From: Citricoccus sp. WCRC_4
GTDB lineage: Bacteria > Actinomycetota > Actinomycetes > Actinomycetales > Micrococcaceae
Assembly (NCBI GenBank): GCA_026645375.1
Contig: JAPFFX010000382.1
Location: 1-7,318, forward strand
DNA: 7,318 bases
Direction: 5' to 3'
Shown: in pieces, positions 1 through 4,878 of the stretch
How the letters are laid out: the number at the start of each line of letters is the position of its first letter
Position numbering within the stretch: position 1 is the stretch's first letter
Notes under the pieces: model-generated
What the model saw: the letters and a program-made list of their open reading frames with translations, nothing else
Told to the model about the DNA's origin: nothing
Databases searched by the model: none
Program-made: the position numbers and the translations under genes

Positions 1-15
1 ACGCTCTTCCGATCT
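1..15. other. Illumina adapter remnant at contig end
   Basis: The first 15 bases, ACGCTCTTCCGATCT, are identical to the 3' end of the Illumina TruSeq universal adapter (read on the other strand, AGATCGGAAGAGCGT). They sit exactly at base 1, where an untrimmed read end would leave them. I treat them as library sequence, not genome; real sequence begins at about base 16. Confidence 0.93.
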
Positions 16-28
16 CCCGCATGACGAC

Positions 29-58
29 CGGACCGGGGCGGTTCGGCTGCCCGGTCCG
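29..58. terminator. GC-rich hairpin, possible terminator of a lost upstream gene
   Basis: A perfect 9-bp stem, CGGACCGGG (29-37) with CCCGGTCCG (50-58), closes a 12-base loop. No T-run follows on either strand, which is common for actinobacterial terminators. A TGA at 22-24 just before it could be the stop of a rightward gene truncated by the contig end, but only two codons of its sequence would remain, so this cannot be tested here. Otherwise I see no convincing gene between 16 and 180. A minus-strand frame opening with GTG at 114 lacks a ribosome binding site and recognisable content. Confidence 0.35.
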
Positions 59-182
59 TGGTGGGCGGCAGGCGGGACGGGGTAGGGGTGGAAGCGGTGG
101 ACCGGTGCGCTCACCCGGGGAGTGCCGCGAGGTTCACGGGAAATTCATCTCCCGGGCAGGAATACCTCCCGTCGAGGCGCTG

Positions 183-207
183 TTCTATTGAATGTTCAAC
201 CATAGAA
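183..207 (+). promoter_or_regulatory. AT-rich inverted repeat, MarR-type operator candidate before the YceI gene
   Basis: TTGAA-TG-TTCAA (188-199) is a perfect dyad with a 2-base centre. It is flanked by TTCTAT (183-188) and ATAGAA (202-207), which are also complementary but centred 1.5 bases further right. The stretch is strikingly AT-rich against its surroundings and ends 58 bases before the YceI start, where promoter elements are expected. MarR-family repressors bind short dyads of this kind, and yceI genes of actinobacteria often sit beside marR genes (family knowledge). No marR gene is in the window; it could lie upstream of the contig break. I cannot assign -35/-10 hexamers with confidence. 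Confidence 0.5.
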
Positions 208-265
208 GGTGGCCCGGCCGGACCGCGGTCCGGACGCCACCACTGCAACCCAGAGGAGAGCTCAT

Positions 266-829
266 ATGACCGCACTGACCCCCGGTACCTGGAACCTGGA
301 CGCCACCCACACCGACGTCGACTTCACCGTCCGCCACGCCGGCATCTCCAAGGTCCGCGGCACCTTCAACGCCGTCGAGGGCTCGCTGGTCGTCGGCGAC
401 GACGCCACCGCCTCGAACGTGGACGTCACCATCGACGCCAACTCGGTCGACACCGGCCAGCCGGACCGCGATGCCCACATCAAGGCGGCCGACTTCTTCG
501 AGACCGAGGCCCACCCGAACATGACCTTCGTGTCCACCGAGGTGCGCGGCGACGCCGCCGGCGACTTCACCCTCGTGGGCGACCTGACCATCAAGGGCAT
601 CACCCAGCGCGTCGAGCTGGACGCCGAGTTCGGCGGCCAGACCGTGGACGCGTTCGGCATGACCCGGGCCGGCTTCGAGGCCAAGGGCGAGATCTCCCGC
701 AAGGACTTCAACATCACCTGGAACGCCCCGCTGCAGGCCGCCGCCGGTGGCGTGCTCGTCTCCGACAACGTGAAGATCCTGATCGACGCCTCCTTCGTGC
801 TGCCGTCCGAGGAGACCGCCCAGGCCTGA
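266..829 (+). CDS. YceI-family polyisoprenoid-binding protein, cytosolic
   Basis: This 187-residue protein matches the YceI family, a lipocalin-like beta barrel that binds long isoprenoid or other amphiphilic chains. Seen in the sequence: the N-terminal block with W9-L11-D12, H15, and V22-R23-H24, then R31-G32-F34; the hallmark stretch at about residues 64-88 (R68-D69-x-H71-x-K73, D76-F77-F78, H83-P84); and the G-D-L-T-I-K-G block in the middle. The whole length is one YceI domain of normal family size. There is no signal peptide, so it should be cytoplasmic, unlike periplasmic E. coli YceI. I chose ATG 266 because AGGAG (254-258) stands 7 bases before it; an in-frame start at 209 would add 19 unrelated residues across the leader. 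It is a single-gene unit with its own operator-like dyad upstream and hairpin downstream. Its ligand and physiological role cannot be read from sequence; stress response or isoprenoid handling is inference. Confidence 0.93.
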   Translation: MTALTPGTWNLDATHTDVDFTVRHAGISKVRGTFNAVEGSLVVGDDATASNVDVTIDANSVDTGQPDRDAHIKAADFFETEAHPNMTFVSTEVRGDAAGDFTLVGDLTIKGITQRVELDAEFGGQTVDAFGMTRAGFEAKGEISRKDFNITWNAPLQAAAGGVLVSDNVKILIDASFVLPSEETAQA

Positions 830-831
830 TC

Positions 832-860
832 CTGAGGCCTCCTCCGGGGGGTGGCCTCAG
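832..860 (+). terminator. Terminator hairpin after the YceI gene
   Basis: CTGAGGCC (832-839) pairs perfectly with GGCCTCAG (853-860). The 13-base loop between them can pair further (CCTCC against GGGGG). It begins 3 bases after the TGA stop, the expected place for an intrinsic terminator. There is no U-tract, as is usual in high-GC actinobacteria. Confidence 0.7.
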
Positions 861-1063
861 CGGTTCGCGCAGCCGCCGACAGGCCGAACGCCCGCACGTC
901 GACGACGCCCCGTCCTCCCCGTGGACCTCCCGGGAGGGCGGGGTGTTCCCGACCGCCGGCCGGTCCGCGGGCGGGCGCAGGGGTTCAGGCCCGCCGGTCG
1001 TCTGCCTCCCGGCTGCGGAGGGGACTGCATCCGGCGGACACCGGGCGCCACCAGTATGGGCAC
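861..1063. other. Gene-free GC-rich spacer with inverted repeats
   Basis: This is part of the 340-base gap between the YceI and hydrolase genes. Short open frames exist on both strands, but their predicted products are Arg/Pro/Gly-rich and none has a ribosome binding site or recognisable domain, so I call no gene. Besides the large hairpin at 904-947 there is a smaller one, GGCGGGC (970-976) with GCCCGCC (989-995). No RNA gene family is recognisable. Confidence 0.55.
904..947. terminator. Second long hairpin, possible back-up terminator
   Basis: Bases 904-919 pair with 932-947 over 16 positions, including a few G·U pairs. The core is CCCCGTCCTCCC against GGGAGGGCGGGG. The loop is 12 bases, with TTCCC following. 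It lies 75 bases beyond the YceI stop and about 115 bases before the next promoter. It may back up the first terminator or insulate the downstream promoter; a small structured RNA is possible but unsupported. Confidence 0.4.
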
Positions 1064-1091
1064 TTGCCGCGCGGGAGGGCACCCCTAGACT
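1064..1091 (+). promoter_or_regulatory. Sigma-A-like promoter of the hydrolase/LysR-domain unit
   Basis: TTGCCG (1064-1069) and TAGACT (1086-1091) are separated by 16 bases, a good match to the TTGACA/TAnnnT pattern of actinobacterial housekeeping promoters. Transcription would start near 1098, giving a leader of about 70 bases. The leader can form a hairpin (CCCGGCG 1107-1113 with CGCCGGG 1132-1138) ahead of the GGAGG ribosome binding site at 1158-1162. Confidence 0.65.
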
Positions 1092-1169
1092 GGCGATGGA
1101 CCTGGACCCGGCGGCGCCGAGGGCGTCACGACGCCGGGCCCTGAGGACGAGACCGACGGAGGCCCGTAC

Positions 1170-1892
1170 ATGGCAGGCAAGACCGCGCACCAGAACACCA
1201 CCTTCCCGCTGCCCGACAAGGACCCCGGCCAGGACGGCGACCGGCTGGGCCACGGCTACCTGGCCACGCCCGAGTCCGGGTCCGGACCGGGTGTCATCGT
1301 CATCCAGGAGTGGTGGGGACTGACCGATCACATCCGGGACGTGTGCGACCGCCTGGCCGCGGAGGGCTTCACCGCCCTGGCCCCGGACCTCTTCGGCGGC
1401 TGGGTGGCCCACGACGGCGACGAGGCCGGCGAGATGATGTCCAAGCTGCCGGCCGAGGAGGGTGCACGCCAGCTGGCCGGCGCCGTGGACTACCTGCTGT
1501 CCCTGGACGCGGTGACCTCGCAGACCGTGGGCACCATCGGCTTCTGCATGGGCGGCGGGTTCGTGCTCGCCCTGGCCGCCCAGCAGGGCCCGAAGGTCTC
1601 GGCCGCAGTGCCGTTCTATGGAGTGGGCCAGGCCGTCCCGGACGCCTACACGGGCGTCAGGGCCGCCATCCAGGGCCACTACGCCGAGCAGGACTCGATG
1701 TTCCCGCCGGACCAGGCGCGGAAGCAGGAGCAGCAGATCCGCGAGGAGTCGGGTGCCGAGGTGGAGTACTTCTTCTACGACGCCCCGCACGCCTTCCACA
1801 ACGACGAGAACCCGCAGGGCAATTACCGGCCCGAACAGGCCCGTCTGGCCTGGTCCCGCGCGGTGCAGTTCCTCAAGGACACGGTGAAGTAG
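1170..1892 (+). CDS. Dienelactone hydrolase-family protein
   Basis: A 240-residue alpha/beta hydrolase of the dienelactone hydrolase (carboxymethylenebutenolidase-type) family, spanning the family's usual length. The cysteine nucleophile is in G-F-C126-M-G-G, the family's form of the nucleophile elbow. The other expected active-site residues are visible: E47 in I-Q-E-W-W-G, which orients the cysteine; D175 in H-Y-A-E-Q-D; and H207 in D-A-P-H-A-F. The A-P-D-L-F block (71-75) is also typical. No signal peptide is present, so the protein is cytoplasmic. ATG 1170 is fixed by GGAGG at 1158-1162, 7 bases upstream. The gene has a clear promoter at 1064-1091, and the next gene starts 5 bases after its TAG, so they are probably cotranscribed. 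Known members hydrolyse dienelactone in chlorocatechol breakdown, but many act on other esters or lactones. No aromatic-pathway gene is nearby, so the substrate is unknown. Confidence 0.92.
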   Translation: MAGKTAHQNTTFPLPDKDPGQDGDRLGHGYLATPESGSGPGVIVIQEWWGLTDHIRDVCDRLAAEGFTALAPDLFGGWVAHDGDEAGEMMSKLPAEEGARQLAGAVDYLLSLDAVTSQTVGTIGFCMGGGFVLALAAQQGPKVSAAVPFYGVGQAVPDAYTGVRAAIQGHYAEQDSMFPPDQARKQEQQIREESGAEVEYFFYDAPHAFHNDENPQGNYRPEQARLAWSRAVQFLKDTVK

Positions 1893-1897
1893 CCCTC

Positions 1898-2734
1898 GTG
1901 CCCCGTGCCCGCGACCGGGCGTCCGATCCGCGGCCCGCGCCAGTCCCGGAGACGCTCTTCCTCTCCACCATCCCCGGTGCCTCCCCCTCCAAGTGGGTGG
2001 ACCGCTTCACCTCGCGTGAGCGCCGGGCCCAGCTGGTGAACCACGACGTCGGCGGGCAGCTGGCGTTCCTGGCCCCCGGCCCCGGGGGGTCGGCCCCCCG
2101 GGGCCTGCCCCAGCTGGGCTACCTGCGCTGGTCGCTGGACTCCGGGCCGGAGGCGCTGTTGCGCGCGGGCGGGATCGATCCGGATCACGTGCACGTGGTG
2201 CGGTTCTACGAGGAGGACCCGGTGGTGTGCGTGGGCAAGGACCATCTGCTGGCCGCCTGGGACCCCGAGGCGGACGGCCCGGTCCCCGTGGACGAGCTCG
2301 ATCCGCAGGGGCTCATGGACCCGGACCGGTTCGCGCCCGAGCCGCCGGCCGACCCGCTGGACGCGCCGGAGGTTCCCGGCACCGGAGAGCGGATGGCCGT
2401 GGAGATCGTCGCCGGCGGGACCGGGCACACCGTGCTGCCGGCATCCGTGGCGCGCATGTTCGGCCGCAAGGACGTCATCGTGCTGCCGCTGTCCGGCCAT
2501 CCGGGCTGGGGCGTGGGACTGGCCTGGCTGAAGTCCGCGGACTCCGAACTCGTCCAGGACTTCGTCGGGGCCGCCAAGGGCCGCCGCCCCGGCTCGTCCC
2601 GGAACGAGCGCGGGCAGTCCGCCCCGGGCTCCGCATCCGGAGCGGCGTCACGGACGGCGGCGGGCGGGCGACCGGCGAGGAAGCCGTCCAGGGCGCCGGC
2701 GAAGTCCTCCTCGAAACCGCGCAAGCGCCGCTGA
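1898..2734 (+). CDS. Free-standing LysR-type effector domain with basic C-terminal tail
   Basis: This 278-residue product resembles the C-terminal (effector-binding) half of LysR regulators but has no N-terminal helix-turn-helix. Recognisable blocks are L20-F-L-S-T-I-P-G (start of the periplasmic-binding-like fold, with K32-W33 shortly after), the R-F-Y-E-E-D-P-V-V strand, G-K-D-H, and the G189-R-K-D-V...G-L-A-W210 end of the fold. I recall similar HTH-less proteins annotated as LysR substrate-binding domain proteins in Micrococcaceae. From about residue 224 the chain becomes a 55-residue Ser/Ala/Arg/Lys-rich tail ending K-P-R-K-R-R, probably disordered and possibly nucleic-acid binding. GTG 1898 is chosen because the reading frame upstream overlaps the hydrolase gene; there is no strong ribosome binding site, suggesting translation coupled to the hydrolase stop 5 bases earlier. 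It might sense a ligand related to the hydrolase. Function is not known; domain assignment is fairly sure, start less so. Confidence 0.78.
   Translation: MPRARDRASDPRPAPVPETLFLSTIPGASPSKWVDRFTSRERRAQLVNHDVGGQLAFLAPGPGGSAPRGLPQLGYLRWSLDSGPEALLRAGGIDPDHVHVVRFYEEDPVVCVGKDHLLAAWDPEADGPVPVDELDPQGLMDPDRFAPEPPADPLDAPEVPGTGERMAVEIVAGGTGHTVLPASVARMFGRKDVIVLPLSGHPGWGVGLAWLKSADSELVQDFVGAAKGRRPGSSRNERGQSAPGSASGAASRTAAGGRPARKPSRAPAKSSSKPRKRR
2078..2105. repeat. Perfect 12-bp all-G/C inverted repeat inside the LysR-domain gene
   Basis: GGCCCCGGGGGG (2078-2089) and CCCCCCGGGGCC (2094-2105) are exact reverse complements around the 4-base loop TCGG. The segment encodes a Pro/Gly-rich loop of the LysR-like protein (about residues 61-70). 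The frame stays open through it. Confidence 0.85.
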
Positions 2735-2754
2735 GCCGCCGGCGGGCCCCTCAG
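2731..2754. terminator. Possible bidirectional terminator spanning two convergent stop codons
   Basis: CTGAG (2731-2735) pairs with CTCAG (2750-2754), and inside it GCC (2738-2740) pairs with GGC (2745-2747). The dyad is centred at 2742.5, midway between the plus-strand TGA (2732-2734) and the minus-strand stop (2751-2753). Only 16 bases separate the two genes, so any terminator serving both must overlap them. The stem is short, so this is tentative. Confidence 0.4.
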
Positions 2755-3320
2755 TCCCAGGACAGCACGAAGCCCAGCTCGTCCAGGATGCGGGAGGCGG
2801 TGGACTGCGGGTCCTCCGCGGAGGCCACCGTGATGCCCTCCTCCCCGGCGGCCAGCGGCTCCATCAGGGCCGTCTGGCTGTCCACGAGCGAGGCCGGCAT
2901 GAAGTGCGCCTGCCGCGACGCCAACCGGGCCCTCAGGTCGTCCGGAGAGACCAGGATCTGCACCACGGTCACCGGGTAGCCGCAGGAGCGCAGCACGTCC
3001 CGGTGGGAGCGCTTGAGCGCCGAGCAGGCCAGCACGGCGGGCAGCCCGAGGCCGCCCAGCCGGCCCAGTTCCGCGGCGAGCCGGTCCAGCCAGGGCGCGC
3101 GGTCGTCGTCGTCCAGCGGGGTCCCGGCGGCCATCTTGTCGCGGTTGGCCACCGGGTGGAAGGCGTCCCCCTCCACCCAGACCCGTCCCAGCGCCGTCGC
3201 CAGGAGCCGGCCGACCGTGGACTTGCCGGACCCGGTGGGCCCGGACACCACGAGGTGGGATGCCCCGGCTGGCCAGGGCGCCGACGTCGGGGGCTGCGGG
3301 TGTTCCGTGTGCTCGGCCAC
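2751..3320 (-). CDS. gntK: Gluconokinase, GntK type
   Basis: A 189-residue P-loop kinase that phosphorylates D-gluconate with ATP to give 6-phosphogluconate, feeding the pentose phosphate (or Entner-Doudoroff) route in the cytoplasm. The Walker A motif is G27-P-T-G-S-G-K-S34. The gluconokinase signature follows: E50-G-D52-A-F-H55-P, then N59-R-D-K62-M-A-A-G-T-P-L-D70-D-D-D-R-A-P-W77. Next come C99-S-A-L-K-R and the lid/substrate region H139-F-M-P-A-S-L-V-D-S-Q149. About 20 Ala/Pro/His-rich residues precede the domain; the core has the usual family length. GTG 3320 is the likely start: TACGCT ends exactly 6 bases before it, so the transcript may begin at the GTG itself. It lies 39 bases downstream of the uracil permease on the same strand and could also be read through from it. 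No gluconate transporter or GntR-type regulator is present in the window. Confidence 0.95.
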   Translation of the reverse strand: MAEHTEHPQPPTSAPWPAGASHLVVSGPTGSGKSTVGRLLATALGRVWVEGDAFHPVANRDKMAAGTPLDDDDRAPWLDRLAAELGRLGGLGLPAVLACSALKRSHRDVLRSCGYPVTVVQILVSPDDLRARLASRQAHFMPASLVDSQTALMEPLAAGEEGITVASAEDPQSTASRILDELGFVLSWD

Positions 3321-3326
3321 GCCCCC

Positions 3327-3332
3327 AGCGTA
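3327..3332 (-). promoter_or_regulatory. -10 element for leaderless gntK transcript
   Basis: On the minus strand TACGCT fits TAnnnT and is followed by six bases (gggggc) and the GTG start. That spacing would put the transcription start on the first base of the start codon. The G-run could instead serve as a poor ribosome binding site. No good -35 is visible. Confidence 0.45.
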
Positions 3333-3340
3333 CGGCGGAA

Positions 3341-3355
3341 CGGGCCGGGCCGGGC
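3341..3355. repeat. Short tandem repeat (CGGGC)x3
   Basis: Three exact copies of CGGGC lie in the 39-base gap between the permease stop and gntK. The run can fold on itself and might act as a weak terminator or processing site between the two genes. It may simply reflect high GC. Confidence 0.4.
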
Positions 3356-3359
3356 AGGC

Positions 3360-4772
3360 TCAGCCGAGGCGTCCGGGCTCGGCGGACTCGTAGGGGTTCT
3401 CGTCCGGGTCCGTGGACACCGGTTCGGTGCCGCGCCGCCGGGCGATGAACGTCATCAGGTGGAAGACCACCAGGACCGTCACGGTACCCAGGGCGATGCC
3501 GCCGAACTGCATCCCGCCCAGGTCCAGGGTGGGATCGGCGATGGCGACGATCAGCCCCGCGCCGGCCGCCATGAGGTTGATGGTGTTGGAGAAGTCGACC
3601 CGGTTCTGGACCCAGATGCGCACGCCCATCACGCCGATCATCCCGTACAGGATGATCCCCGCACCGGCGAGCACCCCGGCCGGGATGGTGCCGATGAGGG
3701 CACCGAACTTGGGGAGGAACGCCAGCGCCAGGGCCGTGCACCCGGCCACCCAGTACGCCGCGGTGGAGTAGACCCGGGAGGAGGCCATGACCCCGATGTT
3801 CTCCGCATAGGTGGTGGTGCCCACGCCGCCGCCCGCCCCGGACAGGGTCGTGGACAGGCCGTCGGCCATCAGCGCACGGCCGTAGGAGCCCTCCAGGTTC
3901 CGGCCGGTCATCAGGCCGACGGTCTTCACGTGCCCGATGTTCTCCGCCACGAGCACCAGCACCACGGGCAGGAACAGGAACAGGACGTTCCAGTGGAACT
4001 CGGGGGCGTGGAACGGCGGCAGGCCGACCCAGGCGGCCGTGCCGACCGGGGCGAAGTCCACCTGCCCCTGCGCCAGGGCCACCAGGTAGCCGACGATGAT
4101 GCCCAGCAGGATGGACAACCGGCCGAGCAGCCCCTTGAACAGGACGGCGGCCACGGCGATCGCCAGGGTCGTGGAGAAGGTGGTCAGCGGCACCTCCACC
4201 ATGGCCTGCGTGGTGGAACCGGCCAGGTTCAGGCCGATCAGCGCGACGATCGTGCCCATCACGACCGGGGGCATCAGGGCGTGGATCCAGCCGACTCCGG
4301 CCTTCTGCACCACCAGGCCCACGAGGAACAGGGTCACGCCGGTGACCAGCACACCGCCGAGGGCGCCGCCGATCCCGTGCTGGTTCATGGCCGCGGAGAT
4401 GGGGGCGATGAAGGCGAAGGAGCTGCCGAGGTAGGAGGGGACCCTCCCGGCGGTGATGACCAGGAACAGCAGGGTGCCCACGCCGGAGAAGAACAGGGAC
4501 GCGGTCACGGGGAACCCGGTGATGGTGGGGACCAGGACGGTGGCGCCGAACATGGCCATGACGTGCTGCACGCCCACGCCGATGGTCTGCGGCCAGGCCA
4601 GCCGCTCGTCCGGGGCGACCACCTCGCCCGGGGCGATGCGCCGGCCGTCGCCGTGGACGGTCCAGCCGATGCCGAGGCGGCGGGCCAGTGCGGGGCGCGG
4701 GGCGGAGCGGTGGCCGGGGGAGTCGGGTCCGGGCGTCCGGTCGGCTGGGGTGTGCGGGTCGTTCGTGGTCAC
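3360..4772 (-). CDS. uraA: NCS2-family uracil permease (UraA/PyrP type)
   Basis: A 470-residue multi-pass membrane protein of the nucleobase:cation symporter-2 (NAT) family, expected to take up uracil with protons. The hydrophobic pattern runs from about residue 60 to 445 and fits the family's 14 membrane segments in two inverted repeats. Diagnostic motifs: G-V-Q69-H70 in the first segment, S-Y-L-G-S-S-F-A-F (113-121) in the third, A-E277-N-I-G-H in the eighth, and T-T-Y-A-E324-N-I-G-V-M-A in the tenth. The two glutamates match the uracil-binding pair of E. coli UraA. Xanthine/urate members typically have a T-F-x-Q-N-x-G form at the tenth-segment position, so uracil is the best-supported substrate. 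A hydrophilic N-terminal region of about 60 residues contains G-W-T-V-H-G-D-G, recalled as conserved in actinobacterial homologues, which supports the GTG 4772 start. The ribosome binding site is weak. The gene is divergent from the PfkB-family kinase and upstream of gntK. Confidence 0.93.
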   Translation of the reverse strand: MTTNDPHTPADRTPGPDSPGHRSAPRPALARRLGIGWTVHGDGRRIAPGEVVAPDERLAWPQTIGVGVQHVMAMFGATVLVPTITGFPVTASLFFSGVGTLLFLVITAGRVPSYLGSSFAFIAPISAAMNQHGIGGALGGVLVTGVTLFLVGLVVQKAGVGWIHALMPPVVMGTIVALIGLNLAGSTTQAMVEVPLTTFSTTLAIAVAAVLFKGLLGRLSILLGIIVGYLVALAQGQVDFAPVGTAAWVGLPPFHAPEFHWNVLFLFLPVVLVLVAENIGHVKTVGLMTGRNLEGSYGRALMADGLSTTLSGAGGGVGTTTYAENIGVMASSRVYSTAAYWVAGCTALALAFLPKFGALIGTIPAGVLAGAGIILYGMIGVMGVRIWVQNRVDFSNTINLMAAGAGLIVAIADPTLDLGGMQFGGIALGTVTVLVVFHLMTFIARRRGTEPVSTDPDENPYESAEPGRLG

Positions 4773-4862
4773 GGTGCACTTTCGGTCGGCGTGCAGGAGG
4801 GGCTGTCCGGCCCCGGCGGTGTCCGGCGGGCGGCTTCATCCCCGGGGAATCAACTGACCCGT

Positions 4863-4868
4863 AGGGTA
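4863..4868 (-). promoter_or_regulatory. Candidate -10 of the uracil permease
   Basis: TACCCT on the minus strand fits TAnnnT and would give a leader of about 85 bases before the permease GTG. It overlaps the plus-strand -10 of the divergent kinase. No clear -35 is present, so the call is weak. Confidence 0.28.
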
Positions 4869-4872
4869 CCGT
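4867..4872 (+). promoter_or_regulatory. -10 element for leaderless PfkB-kinase transcript
   Basis: TACCGT fits TAnnnT and is followed by six bases (tgaatc) and the GTG at 4879. An alternative, TAGGGT, lies at 4862-4867 and would leave a leader of a few bases. Neither arrangement leaves room for a ribosome binding site, and none is visible. Confidence 0.45.
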
Positions 4873-4878
4873 TGAATC

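Larger units (their letters stand above)
4847..4878. promoter_or_regulatory. Imperfect dyad in the divergent permease/kinase promoter region
   Basis: GAATCAAC (4847-4854) and GTTGAATC (4871-4878) are complementary at 7 of 8 positions, separated by 16 bases and centred at 4862.5. The right arm touches the GTG of the kinase, and the centre lies on the candidate -10 elements of both strands. This is a plausible place for a shared operator. No regulator gene is adjacent, so the binding protein is unknown. The remaining divergent spacer (4773-4846) shows only a short direct repeat, TGTCCGGC, at 4804 and 4820. Confidence 0.35.

Noticed and set aside
1..114. Minus-strand coding fragment opening at GTG 114 and running off the window
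   Set aside because: No ribosome binding site, Pro/His/Arg-rich, passes through a hairpin, and its last codons are adapter sequence.
904..995. A riboswitch or structured RNA ahead of the hydrolase gene
   Set aside because: The hairpins lie upstream of the mapped-looking promoter (1064-1091), so they would not be in the hydrolase leader, and no known riboswitch core is recognisable.
851..1144. Small genes in the spacer (plus 851-1144, minus 857-1063)
   Set aside because: Arg/Pro/Ala-rich composition, no ribosome binding site, overlap with hairpins and the hydrolase promoter; nothing recognisable.
1310..2734. A single 474-residue protein beginning inside the hydrolase gene
   Set aside because: The part before 1898 is an out-of-frame reading of the hydrolase, which has all its catalytic residues in the other frame. 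Only the part from about 1898 resembles a LysR effector domain.
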